DNA of 37,276 nt. Origin: Neisseria uirgultaei. Its GTDB lineage: Bacteria > Pseudomonadota > Gammaproteobacteria > Burkholderiales > Neisseriaceae. Below the pieces are notes generated by a model. The model ran no database searches. It saw nothing but the letters and a program-made list of their open reading frames with translations, and was not told where the DNA came from. The DNA lies in assembly GCF_962719845.1 (NCBI RefSeq), contig NZ_CAUIYF010000015.1, positions 1-37,276 on the forward strand, written 5' to 3'. The position numbers and the translations under genes were made by a program. How positions within the stretch are numbered: position 1 is the first letter of the stretch; each line of letters starts with the position of its first letter. Positions 31,208 to 37,276 of the stretch are shown one piece after another.

Positions 31208-32566
31208 TCAGTTTTTCATCGATTGAACCGGTGCGGGAATCCTGCCGCCCCGGTTGACGAATACTTCGCACGAACCTTCTTTAACCGGCATTACGGGCGC
31301 GTAGCCCAACAGTCCGCCGAACTCGACGCTGTCGCCGACAGTTTTGCCGGTTACCGGAATAATGCGCACGGCAGTGGTTTTGCTGTTAATCATGCCGATG
31401 GCGGCTTCGTCGGCGATAATGCCGGAAATGGTGTGCGCGGGCGTGTCGCCGGGAACGGCGATCATATCCAAGCCGACCGAACAAACGGCGGTCATGGCTT
31501 CGAGTTTGTCCAGTGTCAGCACACCGGCTTCGGCGGAGGCAATCATGCCTTCATCTTCCGAAACAGGGATAAACGCGCCGCTCAAACCGCCGACCGCGCT
31601 GGAAGCCATCATACCGCCTTTTTTCACGGCATCATTCAACAATGCCAAAGCCGCTGTCGTGCCGTGCGTACCGCAGACGCTCAAACCCATTTCTTCAAGA
31701 ATGCGCGCCACCGAGTCGCCGACGGCAGGAGTTGGTGCCAACGACAAGTCGAGAATACCAAACGGGATATTCAACATTTTTGAGGCTTCGCGCCCGATGA
31801 GTTCGCCCACGCGGGTAATTTTGAAAGCAGTTTTCTTCACGACTTCCGCAACTTCGGTCAATGTCGTTGCATCTGAATTTTCCAACGCGGCTTTTACGAC
31901 ACCCGGGCCGGATACGCCGACATTGATAACGGCATCTGCTTCACCCGAACCATGAAACGCGCCCGCCATAAACGGATTGTCTTCCACCGCGTTGCAGAAC
32001 ACGACGATTTTGGCGCAGCCGAAACCTTCGGGCGTGATTTCAGCCGTACGTTTGATGGTTTCGCCTGCCAGCTTGACCGCATCCATATTGATACCGGCAC
32101 GCGTACTGCCGATATTGATGGAGCTGCACACAATATCGGTAGTCTTCATCGCTTCGGGAATGGAACGAATCAGCACTTCATCCGAAGGCGACATGCCTTT
32201 TTGCACCAGCGCAGAAAAGCCGCCGATAAAGGACACGCCGATGGCTTTAGCAGCTTTATCCAAAGTTTGCGCTACGCTGACGTAAGAATCGGCTTTGGTT
32301 GCCGCCGCGATTTGGGCAATCGGCGTGACAGAAATGCGCTGATTTACAATCGGCACGCCGTATTTGGCAGACAGATATTTTGCCGTTGCCACCAAGTCTT
32401 TGCCGACCGTAGTGATTTTGTTGTAAATGTTTTGGTTCAACACATCGATGTCGGTGCTGATACAGTCGTGCAAATCAATGCCGATGGTAATGGTGCGCAC
32501 GTCAAAATTCTGGTCGGCCACCATGCGGATGGTTTCGAGGATTTCGTTGGAATGGACTTGGGACAT
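31208..32566 (-). CDS. UPF0210 (DUF711/PFL) family protein
   Basis: This 452-aa family is widespread but has no settled function. Matching segments are VHSNEILETIRMVADQNFDVRTIT at the start, INIGSTRAGINMDAVKLAG (about 150), GVSGPGVVKAAL (about 220) and a glycine-rich C-terminal part. The fold is related to pyruvate-formate-lyase-like alpha/beta barrels, but the radical cysteine-glycine apparatus is not evident. In other bacteria it sits directly after a small ACT-domain protein (UPF0237). Here that partner is at 33783-34055, with two extra genes between. AAGGAATCCCC precedes the ATG. Confidence 0.92.
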   Translation of the reverse strand: MSQVHSNEILETIRMVADQNFDVRTITIGIDLHDCISTDIDVLNQNIYNKITTVGKDLVATAKYLSAKYGVPIVNQRISVTPIAQIAAATKADSYVSVAQTLDKAAKAIGVSFIGGFSALVQKGMSPSDEVLIRSIPEAMKTTDIVCSSINIGSTRAGINMDAVKLAGETIKRTAEITPEGFGCAKIVVFCNAVEDNPFMAGAFHGSGEADAVINVGVSGPGVVKAALENSDATTLTEVAEVVKKTAFKITRVGELIGREASKMLNIPFGILDLSLAPTPAVGDSVARILEEMGLSVCGTHGTTAALALLNDAVKKGGMMASSAVGGLSGAFIPVSEDEGMIASAEAGVLTLDKLEAMTAVCSVGLDMIAVPGDTPAHTISGIIADEAAIGMINSKTTAVRIIPVTGKTVGDSVEFGGLLGYAPVMPVKEGSCEVFVNRGGRIPAPVQSMKN

Positions 32567-32618
32567 TTTTGGGGATTCCTTGTTGAATGGGTTTTATTTG
32601 GTGCAGGCTGACTGCGAT

Positions 32619-33272
32619 TCATTTCCGTTCGGAGACATAGTGCGGTGTTTCTTCCACTGCAGCAAACATTTGGCCGTCCGCATCCCATAAGGGTTGGTAA
32701 CAGAAATCGCAGTATGCCGCTTCGTGATTAGCGTATGGAGGCGGCTCGCTTATGGCCAAATCCCATGCCGCCAGTTGGCCGCAGGCGGGGCAATCGACCG
32801 TATATAAGATGAAATTTGCCGCCTTATTCAGACTCTGGAAGGACCAAAAATCAGATTGGATTTTTTCCAAACTTTTGCACGCGTTGCTCGAAACAATAAA
32901 CACAGTGTAGTCATCGCTACCGCTTTCCAAGAGCATCAGCCGCATTTTTTTCCGTTTGAGTTTGCTGTCGAAATAGTCGAAGGCAAAGGGCAGAAAATCG
33001 CCATTTTTCCAATTTTGACCAAATTCTTTGTCGAATTTTTTATATAAATCATCGGGTTTTTCTTTTAGTATTTCTTTGCCGAACGCCACCAAACGTTCAT
33101 TGATAAATTGATAAAGCTCACCCTGTCCACTTTCTCCTTTCCAATCTAAAAAGAGAAAAATACGGTTTTGATACAGAGCTTCCCGCAATATTTCGTTTTG
33201 GGAAGCTAATGGCGACAGCACGGGATATTCGTTTTCGGCAACGATTTTTTGCAGTATTTTTTCGGGTTTCAT
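32619..33272 (-). CDS. Uncharacterised 217-aa protein with C-terminal zinc-ribbon-like cysteines
   Basis: I do not recognise this family. The start is set at MKPEKILQK (33272), whose ATG overlaps the upstream stop as ATGA; twelve more residues are open upstream. The protein is charged and soluble, with aromatic-rich patches (FLFLDWKGESGQGELYQFIN, FAFDYFDSKLKRKKMRLMLL). Near the C-terminus it has CPAC and CDFC pairs about 30 residues apart, a likely zinc site. Codon use and AT content differ from neighbours. Together with the gene upstream it lies in a segment flanked by an 11-bp direct repeat. An immunity-type or stress-type role is only speculation. Confidence 0.65.
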   Translation of the reverse strand: MKPEKILQKIVAENEYPVLSPLASQNEILREALYQNRIFLFLDWKGESGQGELYQFINERLVAFGKEILKEKPDDLYKKFDKEFGQNWKNGDFLPFAFDYFDSKLKRKKMRLMLLESGSDDYTVFIVSSNACKSLEKIQSDFWSFQSLNKAANFILYTVDCPACGQLAAWDLAISEPPPYANHEAAYCDFCYQPLWDADGQMFAAVEETPHYVSERK

Positions 33273-33736
33273 GGAAATATCCTCGTATTTTGGTATTTTG
33301 AAGTGCAAACTGCCTGTATTTCCTTTTGCTTAGATTTGTTTTTACTGCCCAACCGCCGCCGCAACATCAGCATTTTGACAAGTACAAACACAGGAAGCGA
33401 CAGCAAAAACGCCAAAAATCCGTGCTCCACACTCCACACTTTGAACAACACGGGTATCACTTTGTTGTCAGTCGCGATTCGGTAACGCGCAGTCATAAAA
33501 GCATTGGCATCCAATCGGTTGTTTACGTAAAACAACTCGAACGTGTCGAATGGCAGTCGGGGCTGTTGTAGGTATACGCCTTTGCGGTCGCGCAACACAG
33601 TATCTTCGCGTACCAAGGTTTCGATGCTTTTCACTGGTTTAGAGATTGGCGCAAGGTTATTATGGTAAGACTCCTTCTTTTCAGTCAGCCTGACCGGCCG
33701 GTAACGATGGTATCTCTGCCCTGTTCTCCAACACAT
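33269..33736 (-). CDS. Small membrane protein, perhaps the remnant of a longer gene
   Basis: The open frame codes for up to 155 aa. A stop codon lies directly before the first ATG, there is no ribosome binding site, and the N-terminal 35 residues look non-natural. The convincing part runs from about residue 37 (SIETLVREDTVLRDRKGVY) to a single membrane helix GFLAFLLSLPVFVLVKMLML (about 107-126) followed by a basic tail. It overlaps the next gene by ATGA, so the two were once translated together. It may be the 3' part of a decayed gene. I assign no function. Confidence 0.45.
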   Translation of the reverse strand: MCWRTGQRYHRYRPVRLTEKKESYHNNLAPISKPVKSIETLVREDTVLRDRKGVYLQQPRLPFDTFELFYVNNRLDANAFMTARYRIATDNKVIPVLFKVWSVEHGFLAFLLSLPVFVLVKMLMLRRRLGSKNKSKQKEIQAVCTSKYQNTRIFP

Positions 33737-33740
33737 TCAA

Positions 33741-33783
33741 AGCAGCCTGCACTTTAAAAACCAGGGTGCAGGCTGCTTTTTTT
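33741..33783. terminator. Hairpin after the ACT-domain gene
   Basis: AGCAGCCTGCAC (33741-33752) pairs exactly with GTGCAGGCTGCT (33766-33777). The T-run is on the plus strand; on the minus strand, the direction of the genes, only TTT follows, so it may be a weak terminator. One arm is also part of the direct repeat flanking the two-gene insertion. Confidence 0.6.
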
Positions 33784-34055
33784 CAGATTCGGTGCATGGC
33801 TTGGAAAATTTCTTCGTTTTGCATACGGATATCAAGCGCGAGTTTTTTGCTCTCTTCCGCAAACAAATCCAAAACCTCCTGCCGCGATTTGGGGCATTTT
33901 GAAGTATCCACCAAAATAATCATGGTAAAAAAATCGTCCATCAGCTGTTGGCTGATATTGAGGATGTTGATTCGGTTTTCCACCAAAATTTTGGAAACAT
34001 CGTACACGATGCCGACGCGGTCTTTGCCGATGACGGTGATGACTGAATTGTTCAC
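33783..34055 (-). CDS. ACT-domain protein (UPF0237)
   Basis: The 90-aa product is a single ACT domain of the GcvR/UPF0237 type: NSVITVIGKDRVGIVYDVSKILVE at the start with the ligand-loop GKDRVGIV, then NILNISQQLMDDFFTMIILVD. Such proteins bind amino acids or act as small regulators. It normally pairs with a UPF0210 protein, found here 1.2 kb downstream. AAGGAG (AGCAAGGAGTAAGCC on the minus strand) precedes the ATG. Confidence 0.9.
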   Translation of the reverse strand: MNNSVITVIGKDRVGIVYDVSKILVENRINILNISQQLMDDFFTMIILVDTSKCPKSRQEVLDLFAEESKKLALDIRMQNEEIFQAMHRI

Positions 34056-34145
34056 AGGCTTACTCCTTGCAGATATCCGTTAAAGTTTGAAATTATACCA
34101 CCGTCAGATTTTGAAGAAATATTGTCAACAATATATACATACAAA

Positions 34146-34174
34146 ATGCCGTCTGAAGCCATTTCAGACGGCAT
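34146..34174 (-). terminator. Uptake-sequence hairpin after the MORN-repeat gene
   Basis: ATGCCGTCTGAA (34146-34157) and TTCAGACGGCAT (34163-34174) lie 6 bases past the stop. Confidence 0.7.
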
Positions 34175-34180
34175 CAAGAT

Positions 34181-34918
34181 TCAGGGTTCGATTAAATAAC
34201 CATCCTTATCCCACTGGGTTTTCCTGACCAACTTGTCATCCTGATAAACAGCCTCGCTCTTTTTAGAACCATCTTCATACCACTCCAAAACCACCCCGTT
34301 ACGCTGATGGTGCCGGATAGACAGTTCCGAGAGTAATCGGCCGCTTTCATCCCAAGTCAGAATCTTGACTGGCTCATCATTAACCATAACCATTTCCGTC
34401 TTGATACTGCCGTCGGCATACCATTGCCTCCATACGCCGTTTGCCTTATTTTGCTTAAACTGGATTTCACTTTCCTTGCCGCCGTTACGGTAATAGCGGT
34501 ATCCCGTGCCTTCACTCAAGCCATTTTTATAAGGCATAACCGCAGATTTTTTACCGTTCGGATACCAGTTGACCCACTCCCCGTCCGGCTTACCCTTGCT
34601 GAAGCCCCCCGCCATTTTTTTCTGACCGTTAAAATGCCACAAAATCAACATACCGTTTTGCAGGGTGGGCACAAAAGATTTGATTTGCGTTGAAGCAACG
34701 ATATAAGGTTCGGAATATTTCTTCATCGACGGATAATAAAAATCCTGCGCGTGTGCGATACCCGCCTCCACACTATATTGCCTGATATAAGCCGCAGACG
34801 ACATCGTCGCCGTCAGCTTTCCGTTCTGATTAAAATAAACAGAATAGGTCTGCGCCGGCAAAGCAGCCGAAAAACCCAACAGGACAATTGAAAATACAAT
34901 CCGAGATAATTTTTTCAT
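34181..34918 (-). CDS. Secreted protein with MORN-type repeats (YwqK-like)
   Basis: I start it at MKKLSRIVFSIVLLGFSAALPAQ (34918), a signal peptide probably cleaved after PAQ or LPA; the frame runs 70 residues further upstream over another gene's terminator and is unlikely there. The 245-aa protein then carries five or six tandem units of about 23 residues with the pattern GxWxxWYxNGxKxxxxxY (e.g. GEWVNWYPNGKKSAVMPY, GVWRQWYADGSIKTEMVM, GVVLEWYEDGSKKSEAVY). This is the MORN/YwqK repeat. Proteins of this kind are annotated as antitoxins in some genomes, but the signal peptide argues for a periplasmic or surface role here. Function unknown. Confidence 0.82.
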   Translation of the reverse strand: MKKLSRIVFSIVLLGFSAALPAQTYSVYFNQNGKLTATMSSAAYIRQYSVEAGIAHAQDFYYPSMKKYSEPYIVASTQIKSFVPTLQNGMLILWHFNGQKKMAGGFSKGKPDGEWVNWYPNGKKSAVMPYKNGLSEGTGYRYYRNGGKESEIQFKQNKANGVWRQWYADGSIKTEMVMVNDEPVKILTWDESGRLLSELSIRHHQRNGVVLEWYEDGSKKSEAVYQDDKLVRKTQWDKDGYLIEP

Positions 34919-35009
34919 TGCAATAGCGATATAAAAAACAATTAACTTATAAACAATATGGTAAGGATTTCTCAACCAAGCGTCAAACCCGAAACAATGT
35001 ATCGTAAAA

Positions 35010-35044
35010 ATGCCGTCTGAAAACAAATCGTCTTCAGACGGCAT
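35010..35044 (-). terminator. Uptake-sequence terminator of prmB
   Basis: ATGCCGTCTGAA (35010-35021) pairs with TTCAGACGGCAT (35033-35044). On the minus strand a T-run (TTTTTAC) follows, 11 bases past prmB. Confidence 0.85.
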
Positions 35045-35055
35045 TTCCCTCCGAC

Positions 35056-35967
35056 TCACTCCTCGCCCAATAACTGCTCGCGCGTCAACAGGAAAACAAA
35101 ACCGTCGCCCCCGCTGGTTTCCAACCAAGTAAAAGGCAACTCCGGATACGCTGCTTCCAAAACATCCCGATTATGTCCGATTTCCACCAGCAATACACCT
35201 TTGGGATTCAAAAACTTTGCCGCATTCAGAAGAATCTGCCTGGTGGCATCCAATCCGTCCACCCCGCTGCCCAATGCCAATTCCGGTTCGTGCAAATACT
35301 CTTCAGGCAATAACTCAACCGATTCCGCATCGACATAAGGAGGATTGGAAACAATCAAATCATAAGCGCCTTCCAGTCCCTCAAATAAATCCGTATGAAT
35401 AAGCCGGATGCGTTCTTCCAAACCATAATCTTCGACATTAATCCCGGCCACTTCCAAAGCATCCAAGCTCACATCAACCGCATCAATTTGGGCATCAGGA
35501 TAATGATGCGCCATCTGAATGGCAAGGCAACCGCTTCCGGTGCAAAGATCCAAAGCATTATGCACCAGCTCATCGTATTCTATCCAAGGTCGAAGTCCGT
35601 CACCCAGCAATTCATAAATAAAAGAGCGCGGCACAATCACGCGTTCATCTACATAAAAATCAAACTCCCCCTGCCAGGCCTGGTGTGTCAAATAAGCGGC
35701 AGGAATGTGTTCGACAGCACGACGCTCAATAACTGCCAGCACTTCCTCTTTTTCAGCTTCCAAGAGTTTTGCATCAAGATATGGGGCAAGCATATCCAAA
35801 GGCAAATTCAAAGTATGCAGAATCAAATAAGCCGCTTCATCATGCGCATTATCTGTTCCATGACCAAAAAAGAGCCCTGCCTCATTAAAACGGCTGACTG
35901 CAAAACGTAAAATATCGCGGATAGTCGTCAATTCTTGTGCTGCCTGATTAAACATAATATGAACCAT
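35056..35967 (-). CDS. prmB: Ribosomal protein L3 N5-glutamine methyltransferase
   Basis: PrmB methylates a glutamine of ribosomal protein L3. The 303-aa product (299 if it starts at the second ATG, 35955) has an N-terminal helical substrate domain and a class I SAM methyltransferase domain with ALDLCTGSGCLAIQMAHHYP (about 138-157). The catalytic VSNPPYVDAE lies near residue 207, the hallmark of glutamine methyltransferases. PrmB is preferred over PrmC because of HQAWQGEFDFYVDERVIVPRSFI and the overall length. Two overlapping starts leave the first residues uncertain. Confidence 0.92.
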   Translation of the reverse strand: MVHIMFNQAAQELTTIRDILRFAVSRFNEAGLFFGHGTDNAHDEAAYLILHTLNLPLDMLAPYLDAKLLEAEKEEVLAVIERRAVEHIPAAYLTHQAWQGEFDFYVDERVIVPRSFIYELLGDGLRPWIEYDELVHNALDLCTGSGCLAIQMAHHYPDAQIDAVDVSLDALEVAGINVEDYGLEERIRLIHTDLFEGLEGAYDLIVSNPPYVDAESVELLPEEYLHEPELALGSGVDGLDATRQILLNAAKFLNPKGVLLVEIGHNRDVLEAAYPELPFTWLETSGGDGFVFLLTREQLLGEE

Positions 35968-36033
35968 TCTGCGTATAGATGCTTTTAATTATAACAGAAA
36001 CAACAAGCAAACCTTTTCATATCGCCAAATAAC

Positions 36034-36306
36034 CACTCAATCTACCCATACATCTACATAAATGCCCGCGCGAAAACCATCGCCCGAACGGAAACGGCGA
36101 TGGCGGACGGTATAGGCAACCTGATAGGCTGGGAGGAATCGGGGCTTGTTGAGGGCAAGCAGTGGATAACCGCAAAAGACGACAAGATGTCCGATGTCTG
36201 CAATGTCAACGGCGAGATGGGCGTAATCGGTTTGCACGAGCCTTTCTCACACGGTGCGTTGACGATACCGGGGCATCCAAATTGTAGGTGCGCGGTTGTT
36301 CCCGTT
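36034..36306 (+). pseudogene. Phage minor head protein (Mu gpF/SPP1 gp7-like), C-terminal fragment
   Basis: The reading frame NARAKTIARTETAMADGIG...MSDVCNVNGEMGVIGLHEPFSHGALTIPGHPNCRCAVVP is the C-terminal part of the phage head morphogenesis family (the ARTET and PGHPNCRC motifs are diagnostic). No start codon or 5' part exists; it begins within 70 bp of the prmB promoter side. After VVPV the frame appears to be lost by one base and continues in the frame 36288-36506 (LADGQAGERQPRDENGRW). Confidence 0.8.
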
Positions 36307-36766
36307 ATCTGGCGGACGGGCAAGCTGGCGAAAGGCAGCCGCGCGATGAAAACGGGCGATGGATGGCAGGTGAGGTTGTTTCCGTATCGGGCGGCGAATT
36401 GGGGGAATTTGCCGAAAAAAGGAGCTTCGTAAAGCGACTATGCAGTATGCGCGTGATAACTTTGTCGGCAAAAGCTATGTCAATGAAAGCAGCGGGCATG
36501 AACTGAAGGTAACTTGTCAAGGTGTGAAACACGCTGCGTCAAAGGCAAATCAGGCGGAATTATCCATCATGACAAACCTTGATGGCTTATTGCGCTACGC
36601 AAAATATGAATGTTCTTATCCGGATAGGAAAGGTCGCCCTGATATTATTGCAGCACATAAGTATCGTGCCGTTGCCAAAGTTGGGAATGAGTCTTTAAAT
36701 GTCGGCGTGATTGTAAGGGAGTTCCCAGACGGTCATAAACATTACAACTATTTCATCTTGAAGGGC
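36307..36766 (+). pseudogene. C-terminal nuclease-like domain of the phage head protein, frameshifted
   Basis: After the first shift the frame reads GERQPRDENGRWMAGEVVSV and then GGELGEFAEK, broken at a run of six A's (36415-36420). One extra A would give AEKKELRKATMQYARDNFVGK and restore the frame. The continuation (SGHELKVTCQGVKHAASKANQAE, YRAVAKVGN, FPDGHKHYNYFILKG) resembles the barnase/EndoU-like nuclease domains appended to phage head proteins. That family name is from memory. Translation of the downstream part is open to the window end, with no stop. Confidence 0.65.
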
Positions 36767-37092
36767 GAGGTGCGCGAGATGCACGGCTCAAACGCGGCAG
36801 GAACGGCGATTGAAATCAACGTCGAAGACGACGGCAGAACCTTTTTCGGTGCGCATATCGTCGATCCCGTTGCCGTGACGAAAGTCAAAACAGACGTTTA
36901 CAAAGGCTTTCCCATCAGCGGCAGCGTTACCTCCCGCGATGATTTGAACAAGTCGCAAATCACGGACCTGAAGCTGACGGAAATCAGCCTTGTCGACCTC
37001 CCTGCCAATCCCGATGCGGTGTTTACCTGCTTTAAGGCGGACAAAGGTGCGGAAGCGGTAAACAACGATACAGAACATAATGCTACATATTT
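36767..37092 (+). pseudogene. Phage prohead-protease-like fragment (XkdF type), fused in frame
   Basis: In the same frame follows EVREMHGSNAAGTAIEINVEDDG, then VDPVAVTKV, YKGFPISGSVTSRDD, LKLTEISLVDLPANPDAVF. This is the usual pattern of the C-terminal half of phage XkdF/prohead-protease-like proteins. The N-terminal protease part is absent, so an in-frame deletion has probably joined this piece to the nuclease-like domain. Sequence past about 37092 is the region downstream of comE and no longer looks phage-like. Confidence 0.65.
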
Positions 37093-37112
37093 TAGCCATT
37101 TCCCTTCCAAAC

Positions 37113-37138
37113 AAAAAAGCACCGGCGGCAGCCGATGC
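37113..37138 (-). terminator. Terminator of comE
   Basis: On the minus strand GCATCGGC pairs with GCCGGTGC (one U-G) around TGCC, followed by TTTTTTG. It lies 30 bases past the comE stop. Confidence 0.8.
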
Positions 37139-37168
37139 CCCTTCCTTTACAGCCCCTCCACATATGCC

Positions 37169-37276
37169 CTATTTTTTAGCCGCAGGCGTTGCCGGTTTGG
37201 CGGGGGCTTTGGGTGCGGGCGCGCCGACCGAAGCCTGGTCCTTCAGCTTCGCCAGCACCGCCGGGCCGATGCCCTT
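37169..37276 (-). CDS. comE: Competence DNA-binding protein ComE (ComEA), C-terminal part
   Basis: Only the last 35 codons are in the window: KGIGPAVLAKLKDQASVGAP then an Ala/Pro/Lys tail ending PAAKK and TAG. KGIGPAVLAKL is the second hairpin of the helix-hairpin-helix DNA-binding domain. ComE binds incoming double-stranded DNA in the periplasm during transformation. In pathogenic Neisseria it is present in several copies, each beside an rRNA operon, so rRNA genes are expected to the right. The 5' part is outside the window. Confidence 0.9.
   Translation of the reverse strand, partial: KGIGPAVLAKLKDQASVGAPAPKAPAKPATPAAKK

Noticed and set aside
34181..35128. MORN-repeat protein starting at 35128 (315 aa)
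   Set aside because: The upstream 70 residues overlap prmB and its uptake-sequence terminator, and would bury a good signal peptide that begins at 34918.

Overview
The window is chromosomal DNA of a pathogenic-type Neisseria (N. gonorrhoeae / N. meningitidis group). The evidence is the dense AT-type DNA uptake sequence (ATGCCGTCTGAA, often as inverted pairs that form terminators), dRS3/NIME repeat blocks, two Correia elements, the norB-aniA denitrification pair, the sibling sRNAs beside lrp, and a comE 3' end at the right edge. I cannot separate the two species from sequence alone.

Left part (1-5931): the 3' part of tRNA-Glu, a repeat-rich spacer, thiD behind a ~135-bp leader repeat, convergent tehB, rnhA, a 1.26-kb spacer built from NIME repeats, a second copy of the leader repeat split by a Correia element, another Correia element, a HIT protein and ldcA. 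Middle-left (5980-14289): the truncated denitrification locus. norB (quinol NO reductase) and aniA (copper nitrite reductase) diverge from a 381-bp control region with recognisable FNR, Fur and NsrR-like sites, followed by a NirV-like protein, a PfkB sugar kinase, a nitroreductase and the lipid A phosphoethanolamine transferase.

Centre (14685-21096): serC, then the rimP-nusA-infB operon behind a leader terminator that could act as an attenuator, closed by two consecutive terminators. 21177-24284: a three-gene operon (DUF2868 membrane protein, a 125-aa orphan, a DUF3482 GTPase). It carries foreign DNA uptake sequence dialects (three AGGTCGTCTGAA and one AGGCCGTCTGAA), a mark of import from a commensal Neisseria. 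24428-31207: hemolysin III-like protein, AGCS amino-acid symporter, yebC, dsbB, two tandem sibling sRNAs, lrp, alr and a NIME block.

Right part (31208-37276): a UPF0210 protein and its usual ACT-domain partner (UPF0237), separated by a ~1.16-kb two-gene segment flanked by an 11-bp direct repeat; a MORN-repeat lipoprotein-like/secreted protein; prmB; then a decayed phage head-gene remnant (minor head protein, nuclease-like domain and prohead-protease-like domain, broken by two apparent single-base deletions). The remnant runs up against the 3' end of comE on the other strand. Most long antisense reading frames over infB, nusA and norB are codon-bias shadows.
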